Assembly (NCBI GenBank): GCA_020630245.1
Contig: JAHDBZ010000001.1
Coordinates: forward strand, 29,100-49,551
DNA: 20,452 bases
Source of the DNA: Candidatus Altimarinota bacterium
GTDB taxonomy: Bacteria; Patescibacteriota; Gracilibacteria; UBA4473
Reading direction: 5' to 3'
A program made the position numbers and the translations under genes. The notes under the pieces were generated by a model, which worked only from the letters and a program-made list of their open reading frames with translations, was not told the DNA's origin and did not search any database. This document shows, in pieces, positions 14,085 to 20,452 of the stretch (positions within the stretch are counted from its first letter, which is position 1; each line of letters starts with the position of its first letter).

Positions 14085-15476
14085 ATGAAACACTACGATC
14101 TGATCATCATCGGAACCGGCGGCGGTACCAAGCTTCGCCCAGCCTCTGATCTCGGTAAAAAAGTCGCGATCATCGAAAAAGAAGACCTGGGAGGGACGTG
14201 TCTCAACCGGGGGTGCATCCCTTCGAAGATGCTCATCTATCCAGCGGACATGATTACACACTGGATGGAGAATCGAGAAAAATTCTTTATCAATAGTTCG
14301 TCTAATTATTCCGTGGATTTCGCTGCGTTGGTAGACCGTACTACCGAAGCCGTAACGAAAGATTCACGCAGCATCGAGCCTGCCTATGAAGCCAATCCAA
14401 ACGTAGATCTATATTATGGACACGCGCGCTTTTCTGGACCAAGACAGATAACAGTAAACAGTGAACAGTTAACAGCTGATAGAATTTATATAGCGACGGG
14501 ATCTCGTCCTAGGATTCCAAATATTAAAGGATTGGTCGATACACCTTATATGACCTCACGTGAAGCCTTGCGCAACACTAAGCTGCCCAAGAAAATGATC
14601 GTGATCGGTGGGGGATACATTGCGGTGGAGCTTGGACATTTTTATGGCGCGATGGGGACTGATGTCCATTTTTTGGTACGCAGTGAGATGATCCGCGCGG
14701 AAGACAAAGATATTCGAAAGGCCTTCACAGAAAACTTTTCTGAGCGATATAACGTGCATATCGGCTCGGTGCCGACTAAGGTGAGTTATGAAAATGGTAT
14801 TTTCTCGGTCACGGTTCGTGATGCGGATGACAACGAAATCGTAATGGAAGCCGATGCCCTTTTTGTCGCGGCGGGAGTAGTGCCAAATGCGGATGATCTC
14901 GGACTGGAGCACACAGGTGTTCAGACCAATGAACGTGGAAACATTATCGTTAATGATCATCTCGAAACCGATCAGCCAGGCGTCTATGCGCTGGGAGATG
15001 TAGTAGGGAATTATTACTTCCGACACAGTGTGAACTTCGAAGGAGAATACTTGTTTGCTCAGCACTACGGAGAGGCTGCCACGGCGCCGATTGCCTATCC
15101 ACCGGTGCCACATGCAATTTTTACATATCCGCAAATTGCGGGAGTGGGAGTGACCGAAGATGAACTGATTCGCGAGGGAAAAATATTAGGCGTTGATTAC
15201 GTCACAGCGACAAACCCATACAAAAAATCAGCTATGGGGGATGCCATGCGACCGAAGGTCGGCTTTGTGAAATTAATCGCTGAAAAAAATACTCGTAAGC
15301 TTCTTGGCTCCCATATCATTGGTGAGAAGTCTTCCGATATTATCCACCTGTTGATTGCGTATCTAACGATGGAGGCGACGGCAGATCAGTTATTAGAGAT
15401 GATCTATATTCATCCAGCTCTCAGTGAGGTCATTCGCAATGCGGCTCGGAAGTTAGTGGTTGAGTTGGGGCAATGA
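14085..15476 (+). CDS. Pyridine nucleotide-disulfide oxidoreductase (dihydrolipoamide dehydrogenase-like)
   Basis: 463 residues. The FAD site is DLIIIGTGGGTK at the N-terminus. The active-site disulfide is GGTCLNRGCIPSK with C39 and C44. The FAD ATG-type motif is YIATGSRPRIP. The NAD(P) site is MIVIGGGYIAVELG. The second FAD motif is VYALGDV. The dimer-domain base motif is HPALSE (H443, E448). All redox residues are present, so it is an active group I disulfide reductase. The substrate cannot be read from sequence: lipoamide, mycothiol-type, mercuric and other low-molecular thiol reductases share this pattern. The GTGGGTK start with a shortened first helix resembles dihydrolipoyl dehydrogenase/mycothione reductase-like proteins more than classic Lpd. 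No E1/E2 genes are nearby. It is co-transcribed with hisS (6-base gap). Confidence 0.92.
   Translation: MKHYDLIIIGTGGGTKLRPASDLGKKVAIIEKEDLGGTCLNRGCIPSKMLIYPADMITHWMENREKFFINSSSNYSVDFAALVDRTTEAVTKDSRSIEPAYEANPNVDLYYGHARFSGPRQITVNSEQLTADRIYIATGSRPRIPNIKGLVDTPYMTSREALRNTKLPKKMIVIGGGYIAVELGHFYGAMGTDVHFLVRSEMIRAEDKDIRKAFTENFSERYNVHIGSVPTKVSYENGIFSVTVRDADDNEIVMEADALFVAAGVVPNADDLGLEHTGVQTNERGNIIVNDHLETDQPGVYALGDVVGNYYFRHSVNFEGEYLFAQHYGEAATAPIAYPPVPHAIFTYPQIAGVGVTEDELIREGKILGVDYVTATNPYKKSAMGDAMRPKVGFVKLIAEKNTRKLLGSHIIGEKSSDIIHLLIAYLTMEATADQLLEMIYIHPALSEVIRNAARKLVVELGQ
14459..14468. repeat. CAGTGAACAG repeat copy inside the oxidoreductase gene
   Basis: The core lies within ATAACAGTAAACAGTGAAC, and the following AGTTAACAGC continues the CAG periodicity. 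It encodes TVNSEQLTAD. This position is a surface strand of the FAD domain, and related proteins have a similar short sequence just before the IATGSRP motif. Confidence 0.5.
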
Positions 15477-15561
15477 TGAGTTTTGAAACTTAGGGGAATT
15501 GGTAGTTTGGAAGACCGCGGTCAGTTGAGTTTTTGTGATGACTTCTCTAACTTGAGTGGTG

Positions 15562-16191
15562 ATGAAAACATTTGTGATGATTTTTTTCGCACTTCTTCTC
15601 ACCGCGTGTGGTGGCTATCAGATTTCTGATGATAGACCGACGACAGGGAACATTGTCGTGCTGGGAGCCAGTGTGGTCGAAGGGTATGGGGTGCAAGATA
15701 CGGAACGCTACGCAGATTTATTGCAGGCTCGTTTAAATACGTCTGGTTATAACTACACAATTATCAACCAGGGAATTAGTGGTGACACGACGGGGGATGG
15801 TCTCAAGAGGATTGATGAAGTGATTAAAGCTGAACCAGAGATCATAATCTTAGCGTTAGGGGGAAATGACTTTATCCAGCGAAAAAAACTCGACGAAGTC
15901 GAAGCAAATTTGAGAGTTCTAGTGACTAAGATTCAGGAAGTAAACGCTGACATCTTAATGATCGGTGTGATTGCCCCGCCGACGCGTGGGTTTGATTATA
16001 GTCTTGATTCGCGCAAGGTGTTTGAGCGCGTCGCCGAAGATTTTGATCTCACACTCATGCCCAGTTACTTTAAAGGGATTTTGTTGGATTCCCGCTACAT
16101 GCAGTCAGACGGAATTCATCCAAAACCAGCGGGTCATGTGAAGATTGCCGATAACGTGTGGGAGTTACTAGAGCCGATGCTACGGAAATGA
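15562..16191 (+). CDS. SGNH/GDSL-family esterase, predicted lipoprotein
   Basis: 209 residues from the ATG at 15562; two in-frame GTG codons precede it and are less likely. The start MKTFVMIFFALLLTACGG is a lipoprotein signal peptide with lipobox LTAC and lipidated C16, so the enzyme should sit on the outer face of the membrane. SGNH blocks: block I VVLGASVVEG with Ser37 (GAS instead of the usual GDS), block II GISGDTTGDG, block III LGGNDF with Asn102, and block V SDGIHPKPAGH with Asp183 and His186. It is probably an arylesterase or lysophospholipase (TesA-like) acting on lipid or acyl groups. It overlaps the next, paralogous gene by ATGA. Confidence 0.92.
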   Translation: MKTFVMIFFALLLTACGGYQISDDRPTTGNIVVLGASVVEGYGVQDTERYADLLQARLNTSGYNYTIINQGISGDTTGDGLKRIDEVIKAEPEIIILALGGNDFIQRKKLDEVEANLRVLVTKIQEVNADILMIGVIAPPTRGFDYSLDSRKVFERVAEDFDLTLMPSYFKGILLDSRYMQSDGIHPKPAGHVKIADNVWELLEPMLRK

Positions 16192-16829
16192 AAACGATCA
16201 AGGAATTTTTTCTCAAACGTATTGTGGAGATGCTTACTTTTGATCCACTCTTTTCGTATTATCGTCCACTCCAAAATCGCCGTGATACCAATATCATCGT
16301 GGCGTTGGGCGATAGCATAACCGCGGGTTTTGAAGTCCGACCAGAAGAGCGCTACACCAGCTTGCTCGCTCAGCACGTCGAAGCGCATGATTATACGATC
16401 ATTGCCCAGGGCGTGAGTGGAGACACGACGATCGATGGTTTAGCTCGTTTGCCGGCGGCGTTGGATCTAGCGCCAGAAATTTTGATTTTAGAATTAGGCG
16501 GGAATGATTTTATCAAGGGGTACCCCATTGCGGAGGTCGAAGCACGACTGACTGAGATCATAACGACAGCGCAGAAGCAGAGCACGGAAGTCTTGCTCGT
16601 CGGATTACTGGCCGTTGACCTATATGGTCTCCAGTATGTGTGGGCCTCACGGCAGATGTTTCGTCGACTGGCTCGGAGACATGGACTCATGTTTATGCCG
16701 CACATTATGCGTAAGACTCTGCTGCGCCCGCATCTCATGATGTCTGACCGCATTCATCCTAAGCCCGCGGGGTACCGCCTCATTGCTCAGCAGATGTGGC
16801 CGTATCTGAGACGGATGTTGCATGGGTGA
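16188..16829 (+). CDS. SGNH/GDSL-family esterase, second paralogue
   Basis: 213 residues from the ATG at 16188, which overlaps the stop of the upstream esterase (ATGA). The frame is open further upstream but that region is inside the first gene. Blocks are intact: VALGDSITAG with Ser43, GVSGDTT, LGGNDF with Asn106, and SDRIHPKPAGY with Asp187 and His190. It keeps the classic GDS that the first copy has lost. There is no lipobox. The N-terminal 30 residues are basic and aromatic (FFLKRIVEMLTF) and could lie along the membrane. The two genes arose by tandem duplication and may act on related acyl substrates on opposite sides of the membrane. Confidence 0.92.
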   Translation: MKTIKEFFLKRIVEMLTFDPLFSYYRPLQNRRDTNIIVALGDSITAGFEVRPEERYTSLLAQHVEAHDYTIIAQGVSGDTTIDGLARLPAALDLAPEILILELGGNDFIKGYPIAEVEARLTEIITTAQKQSTEVLLVGLLAVDLYGLQYVWASRQMFRRLARRHGLMFMPHIMRKTLLRPHLMMSDRIHPKPAGYRLIAQQMWPYLRRMLHG

Positions 16830-16841
16830 TATTCAAAAAAT

Positions 16842-16869
16842 TTGCCTCAGAAAAAATTTGGGTTACAGT
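16842..16869 (+). promoter_or_regulatory. Probable promoter of the Cys leader-cysE operon
   Basis: TTGCCT (16842-16847) and TACAGT (16864-16869) with a 16-base spacer, four of six matches each. The start would be near 16876, only about 3 bases before the leader ATG, so the transcript is nearly leaderless. The block TACAGTGATCTCGTTATG parallels the one in front of the His leader. Confidence 0.5.
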
Positions 16870-16878
16870 GATCTCGTT

Positions 16879-16926
16879 ATGCAGAAATACGCACAGACTT
16901 GTTGTAGTTGTTGCGCCCTTATCTAA
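16879..16926 (+). CDS. Cysteine leader peptide, MQKYAQTCCSCCALI
   Basis: A 15-codon ORF with four Cys codons in five (16900-16905 and 16909-16914) and stop TAA at 16924-16926. Structures downstream fit ribosome-mediated attenuation. The protector CCCTT (16916-16920)/AAGGG (16925-16929) has the stop codon next to its loop. The antiterminator GGAGGTTTC (16929-16937) pairs over 9 bases with GGAATCTCC (16973-16981), two of them G-U. The terminator re-uses GGAATCTCC with GGAGATT. Stalling on Cys codons when Cys-tRNA is low should favour the antiterminator and switch on the amidotransferase-cysE genes. It has no Shine-Dalgarno. Confidence 0.85.
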   Translation: MQKYAQTCCSCCALI

Positions 16927-16972
16927 GGGGAGGTTTCTGTGTATTAAATAATTTGTTTCATATTGGTACGTA

Positions 16973-16997
16973 GGAATCTCCACTTGGAGATTTTTTT
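16973..16997 (+). terminator. Attenuator terminator in front of the amidotransferase-cysE operon
   Basis: AATCTCC (16975-16981)-ACTT-GGAGATT (16986-16992) followed by TTTTT (16993-16997). It is only 19 bases before the ATG at 17017, too close to serve only as the end of the esterase transcript, and its 5' arm is complementary to GGAGGTTTC just after the Cys leader. Confidence 0.87.
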
Positions 16998-17016
16998 ATT
17001 ACGTATTTAGTTCACC

Positions 17017-17652
17017 ATGAAACAAAAAGTTGGCATCATTAATAACTATGTTGATCCGCGTAGTCATCCTCATGATATTGAAGGCACTTACCTGATTCGT
17101 CAGTTCCTAGGGCCCCAAAAAGAATTTGAAGAATTTGCCGGCAGCGGTCTTCAAAACTTAATTCGTTATGCTGTTAGTCATTCAATATCAGAAGATTACG
17201 AAGTGTTTCATGCCGCTCGAATGACTTATGATCAGTACCTAGAAATTTTTCATAATCACCAATACGAAAGATTCTATATTGGAGGCTCGCTTCATTCTCC
17301 TCATGACCCAGAAACATGGATAAATATTCAGCAACAAGCGATTCTAGATACGCAGTTGACACGAGTAGTACCAATGGAAGGTGTTTGTTTTGGTTTTGAG
17401 CAACTTGCCTTAGCTAATGGAGGAAAAGTGGAGAAGTTGTCTCAAATGAGGCAGGGTCAACAGGTCATTAAATGGTCAGATGGGAGACAAGAAACAGTGA
17501 GAGTTAATCATTCCGAGTTTGTCCCGACTTTGCCACCAGGAGCAGAAATGCTAGCCCAAGACGTTCAGGGGCAAGTGTTTTATGGTATTCGTTTTTCTAA
17601 TGGAGATAGAGGATTTCAGCATCATCCAGAATTTGTAAATCAATCATTATGA
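17017..17652 (+). CDS. Class I glutamine amidotransferase-like protein (peptidase C26-like)
   Basis: 211 residues, a GATase domain alone. The nucleophile elbow is PMEGVCFGFEQLALANGG with C124. The His-Glu pair is QHHPEF near the C-terminus (H203, E205). A family-typical NHSEFV precedes it. Class I GATases hydrolyse glutamine to pass ammonia to a synthase, but stand-alone members include gamma-glutamyl peptidases that cleave glutathione-type peptides. No synthase partner is encoded here. The first gene after the Cys attenuator, it overlaps cysE by ATGA, so the two products are made in fixed proportion. Release of cysteine from a gamma-glutamyl peptide would suit this context, but that is inference. 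It has no Shine-Dalgarno. Confidence 0.88.
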   Translation: MKQKVGIINNYVDPRSHPHDIEGTYLIRQFLGPQKEFEEFAGSGLQNLIRYAVSHSISEDYEVFHAARMTYDQYLEIFHNHQYERFYIGGSLHSPHDPETWINIQQQAILDTQLTRVVPMEGVCFGFEQLALANGGKVEKLSQMRQGQQVIKWSDGRQETVRVNHSEFVPTLPPGAEMLAQDVQGQVFYGIRFSNGDRGFQHHPEFVNQSL

Positions 17653-18464
17653 GCAGCCAATTAAAATATTCTGAAAGTCGGTTTTTTTCTCAAATTGACC
17701 CCCGCACGGAGTTAAGAGTTGGAAGGTTGCCTTTGATAGATGCTAGAACTTTTGAGCAGATTACCGCTGATGGTTTGCTTTTTAGAGAGTTTGATCCGGC
17801 CTCTAGGGATTATAATTTGTCTCAAATTTATACCATTCGTAGTGGTATGGTGGCAGTGTTAGCACATCGCTTCTTTTCTCGTGTACTTGAGGAGATTTCA
17901 GATGATGATGTTTTGTATCAGGTAGAGAGAATGGCACGGAGAGTGCAAATTCTGACCGGGGTTGAAATTCATCCCCAGGCACGGCTTGGAACGATGGCAT
18001 TGGATCATGGACGAGGTACGGTCATAGGCGCGACGGTAGAAGCGGGTGAAAATCTAAGACTCTATCATGGAGTGACTTTAGGATCTACTGGTAAAGATAT
18101 CAACGGAAGGCGTCATCCAAGACTAGGAAGTGAAGTCTTTCTGGCTAATAACTCGCAAGTGTTGGGGCCTTCCGTTATTGGTGATCGAGTCAAAATTTCT
18201 TCAGGAGCAAAGGTGATTGATTCGATTATTGGGCATGGCGCGAGGGTCGGTCCTGGGGTTGTTATACAAAGACGACACGTTCCCGCTGGTACTAGAGTTA
18301 ATACATGGTGGGAGTCCTGGCTGTTGCCTAAGGTCAACATTGTAGCCGAAATCACGGATAAGAATTCCGACGAGATCGAAACTCTGTTATCATTTAAGCA
18401 AAAATTTAAATCTTTACTTCTAAATGCAATTCTTCCTCGACACAGCCGATCTCGAACAAATTAA
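17649..18464 (+). CDS. cysE: Serine O-acetyltransferase
   Basis: 271 residues. It makes O-acetylserine from serine and acetyl-CoA, the committed step to cysteine. An alpha-helical N-terminal part (about 1-100) precedes left-handed beta-helix hexapeptide repeats. Signature residues are TGVEIHPQA, DHGRGTVIG (D119, H120), the LYHGVTLGSTGKD loop and RRHPRLG (H156), followed by VLGPSVIGDRVKISSGAKV. The N-terminal part is shorter than in E. coli CysE, and the C-terminal tail (about 245-271) is basic. Cys-leader attenuation gives direct end-product control of the pathway. The start overlaps the amidotransferase stop (ATGA), and the 3' end overlaps the transaldolase start by 41 bases. No cysK is in the window. 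Confidence 0.92.
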   Translation: MSSQLKYSESRFFSQIDPRTELRVGRLPLIDARTFEQITADGLLFREFDPASRDYNLSQIYTIRSGMVAVLAHRFFSRVLEEISDDDVLYQVERMARRVQILTGVEIHPQARLGTMALDHGRGTVIGATVEAGENLRLYHGVTLGSTGKDINGRRHPRLGSEVFLANNSQVLGPSVIGDRVKISSGAKVIDSIIGHGARVGPGVVIQRRHVPAGTRVNTWWESWLLPKVNIVAEITDKNSDEIETLLSFKQKFKSLLLNAILPRHSRSRTN

Positions 18465-19083
18465 AAAGTATGCCAGTTGGGGCATCGTAGATGGAGTCAC
18501 GACCAATCCTTCGATCATCATGAAAGAGGGCGTCGATCTCGAAACTCGTATCAAAGAAATCGCCGAGATTGTCGATGGTCCAATCTCAGCCGAGGTCGTT
18601 TCAGAAGATGCCGCAGGCATGATCAAGGAAGGGGAAGCTATCGCCAAATGGCATCCGAATGTCTATGTCAAAGTACCGATGACCAGTGAGGGACTCAAAG
18701 CAGTGAAATATTTTTCTGACAATGGTATCCATACAAATGTTACGCTGATCTTCTCGGTGTCACAGGCGGTGATGGCGGCCAAAGCTGGAGCGACATTGGT
18801 GTCTCCGTTTGTCGGACGACTTGATGATGTTTCACAGGATGGGATGCAACTTATTTCAGAGATCCGACAGGCGTATGATAATTACGGTTATGATACCAAG
18901 ATTCTCGCGGCTTCAATCCGCCATGCCAAGCACGTGGTTGATTCGATGATGATCGGCGCAGATATTGCGACCATGCCACCGAAGATCTTCGATAAGCTCG
19001 TCGCTCACCCATTAACAGACAAAGGCCTGGCAGCTTTCCTTAAGGATTGGGAAAAAGCGAAGGCGTTTCAGAAAGCCAGTTAG
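18424..19083 (+). CDS. Short-form transaldolase / fructose-6-phosphate aldolase family (TalC/MipB-like)
   Basis: 219 residues, the short transaldolase class. Key features are MQFFLDTADLEQI, GVTTNPSIIMKEG (about 24-36), VYVKVPMT with the Schiff-base Lys83, NVTLIFS and VGRLDD. It transfers dihydroxyacetone units between sugar phosphates in the non-oxidative pentose phosphate pathway; fructose-6-phosphate aldolase activity in this family cannot be ruled out by sight. The ATG lies inside the last 41 bases of cysE in another frame. There is no Shine-Dalgarno, so translation may depend on ribosomes ending cysE. Glucose-6-phosphate isomerase follows 91 bases later, which gives a small sugar-phosphate group. 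Confidence 0.93.
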   Translation: MQFFLDTADLEQIKKYASWGIVDGVTTNPSIIMKEGVDLETRIKEIAEIVDGPISAEVVSEDAAGMIKEGEAIAKWHPNVYVKVPMTSEGLKAVKYFSDNGIHTNVTLIFSVSQAVMAAKAGATLVSPFVGRLDDVSQDGMQLISEIRQAYDNYGYDTKILAASIRHAKHVVDSMMIGADIATMPPKIFDKLVAHPLTDKGLAAFLKDWEKAKAFQKAS

Positions 19084-19111
19084 AGGGTTAGATAGTTTGA
19101 GGGTTAGAAAG

Positions 19112-19117
19112 TATAAT
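19112..19117 (+). promoter_or_regulatory. Possible -10 box for glucose-6-phosphate isomerase
   Basis: A perfect TATAAT lies 57 bases before the pgi ATG. No good -35 box precedes it; TTAGAT at 19089-19094 is a poor match at 17 bases. The surrounding gap contains the direct repeat GAGGGTTAGA (19083-19092 and 19099-19108) and CCCTAAC copies that could pair with it. Confidence 0.35.
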
Positions 19118-19174
19118 GATTTTCCTTAAACCCCCTAACGCTCCAACCTTCCCGCTCCCTAACCTTACAAAACC

Positions 19175-20452
19175 ATGCTAAAAATCGATTTCACAAATTT
19201 GCACAAAGTAGAACGCCACCACGGTATCAGCGACTCAGAACTCAAAGGCCATGATTGGCTCCTCCCGAAAATCATCGAAGGCGTCGAAGCTCGTGGGCAG
19301 GGGTTTTACAAAGTCATCGATGATGACGCGACGATCCAAGCCGTGCAAGACTTCGCTAAAAAAGTTGAAGGACAGTACAGCGATATCGTTATCTGTGGGA
19401 TTGGTGGTTCGGCGCTCGGACCGATTTGTTTGCGAGATGCTTTTACGGATGCCTTCAATCCACACCCACCACAGCTACACGTGCTGGAAAATATCGATCC
19501 AGACTTTTTAGCCGAAGCCGTGGAAACTCTCGAACTAGAATCAACGCTCTTCCTGGTTGTTAGTAAATCTGGTGGCACGCCGGAGACGCTGGCACAGTAC
19601 ATGTTCTTTCGCACTCTTATCGAAGGCGTGGGTTTAGATATCACCGAGCATATGCTCTTTATCACCGATCCTGAGAACAGTTTGCTTCGAGAAATTGGAA
19701 ATCAAGACGGCATTACGATGTTTGATATTCCACCGAGTGTCGGCGGTCGTTTCAGCGTGCAAACTCCGGTTGGGCTCTTGCCAGCGGCGTTGATCGGCAT
19801 TGATATTGTAGACCTGATCGCGGGAATGCGTGATATGCGTGACTCCTTTTTGAGTACAAATTTTGATCAAAATATCCCACTCCAACTCGCCACTGTACAG
19901 ATGGCGATGGTTGATCACGGCAAAACCCAAAACATCATCATGCCCTATCACACGAAGCTTCGCCAATTTGCCGCTTGGTCGATACAGCTGATTGCAGAAT
20001 CTACAGGTAAAAAGAAAGCAGTGAGCGGCGAGCAGGGAGCGGTAGAACATGTCGGAATTACACCGGTACCGTCACTCGGAGTAACCGATCAGCATTCACA
20101 AGTACAACTTTTTGCTGAGGGACCGAATGATAAGCTGGTGATTTTCATCAATGTTGAGAGCTTTAATCACACCCTGGATATCCCGGTGATCGTTGATGGC
20201 CCGAAGACTGACTTTATGAAAGGAAAAACTTTTGGAGACCTTTTACACGCCGAGCAAAAAGCGACGGCTGGAGCTCTCACCGAAAATGATCGTCCAAATA
20301 TCACCATTAATATCCCCGAACTTACCCCGTACTATCTCGGACAACTCTTTATGCTTTTTGAAGGGGCCACGGCATTTCTCGGAGAGCTGATGGAGATCGA
20401 CGCCTTCAATCAGCCAGGAGTGGAACGTGGGAAGGTGCTAACGCGGGAGATA
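19175..20452 (+). CDS. pgi: Glucose-6-phosphate isomerase (3' truncated by window edge)
   Basis: 426 codons are visible from the ATG at 19175 to the window end, with no stop. It interconverts glucose-6-phosphate and fructose-6-phosphate. Landmarks are VICGIGGSALGP (72-83), VSKSGGTPETLAQY (129-142), VGGRFSVQTPVGLLP in the middle, the GEQGAVEHVG segment and TDQHSQVQLF. The bacterial short form is about 450 residues, so only a few residues are missing. A GC-rich relative of the CAGTGA-AGCAG repeat (20022-20038) encodes AVSGEQ. It lies just downstream of transaldolase on the same strand. Confidence 0.95.
   Translation, partial: MLKIDFTNLHKVERHHGISDSELKGHDWLLPKIIEGVEARGQGFYKVIDDDATIQAVQDFAKKVEGQYSDIVICGIGGSALGPICLRDAFTDAFNPHPPQLHVLENIDPDFLAEAVETLELESTLFLVVSKSGGTPETLAQYMFFRTLIEGVGLDITEHMLFITDPENSLLREIGNQDGITMFDIPPSVGGRFSVQTPVGLLPAALIGIDIVDLIAGMRDMRDSFLSTNFDQNIPLQLATVQMAMVDHGKTQNIIMPYHTKLRQFAAWSIQLIAESTGKKKAVSGEQGAVEHVGITPVPSLGVTDQHSQVQLFAEGPNDKLVIFINVESFNHTLDIPVIVDGPKTDFMKGKTFGDLLHAEQKATAGALTENDRPNITINIPELTPYYLGQLFMLFEGATAFLGELMEIDAFNQPGVERGKVLTREI

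Noticed and set aside
15513..15522. Palindrome GACCGCGGTC between the oxidoreductase and first esterase
   Set aside because: Ten bases with no spacer and a single copy. It cannot be separated from chance.
16158..16187. N-terminal extension of the second esterase
   Set aside because: The region is the coding end of the first esterase in another frame. The ATGA overlap start at 16188 gives the normal length.
1..20452. CRISPR arrays, insertion sequences with transposase, prophage genes, rRNA
   Set aside because: No regularly spaced repeats, transposase or integrase motifs, phage structural genes or rRNA-like segments are visible.

Overview
The window (20,452 bases) looks like bacterial chromosome, most likely from a Patescibacteria/CPR lineage or a similarly reduced organism. 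This is inferred from a characteristic CPR-type Cys-rich/zinc-ribbon protein family (6059-7380), many starts without a Shine-Dalgarno sequence, an rpoB with no rpoC beside it, and a lone V/A-type ATPase A subunit. The phylum is not proven. TGA acts as an ordinary stop, for example in the histidine kinase, hisG and glutamine amidotransferase genes, so a UGA-recoding Gracilibacteria/Absconditabacteria genome is unlikely.

Layout. 1-171: 3' end of an unidentified gene. 198-4009: rpoB with its own promoter and terminator. 4030-4171: a MITE-like inverted repeat. 4184-4969: yaaA (minus) with a 32-bp perfect palindrome in front of it. 5031-5148: promoter and tRNA-Gly(GCC). 5360-7380: four minus-strand genes (a small acidic protein and three Cys-containing proteins), the last two flanked by CCCCCTT/AAGGGGG repeats. 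7573-9394: V/A-type ATPase subunit A and terminator. 9414-9614: repeats and a minus-strand terminator. 9637-12668, all minus: histidine kinase, response regulator, a His-rich leader peptide with attenuator, a HisG-like gene, a second His-rich small ORF, and an unknown 132-aa gene. 12696-15476: hisS and a pyridine nucleotide-disulfide oxidoreductase. 15562-16829: two overlapping SGNH hydrolase genes. 16842-19083: a Cys-rich leader peptide with attenuator, a class I glutamine amidotransferase-like gene, a serine acetyltransferase (cysE) and a short transaldolase. 19175-end: glucose-6-phosphate isomerase, cut by the window edge.

The main discovery is a pair of ribosome-mediated transcription attenuators that are easy to miss because the leader ORFs are only 15 and 19 codons long. 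One encodes MQKYAQTCCSCCALI and precedes the amidotransferase-cysE operon. The other encodes MNFFFAATQHHHGHHFVTA and precedes the HisG-like gene. Both have an intrinsic terminator, a complementary antiterminator segment and a protector hairpin. In both, the amino acid matches the pathway of the downstream gene. They also share an almost identical -10/5'UTR block (TAAAGTGATCTTCGTAATG and TACAGTGATCTCGTTATG), which suggests one recurrent, nearly leaderless regulatory architecture. A second His-rich small ORF overlaps the stop of the HisG-like gene and precedes a hairpin set that could mask the ribosome-binding site of the next gene.

All calls come from reading the sequence and recalled family knowledge. 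No database search was run.
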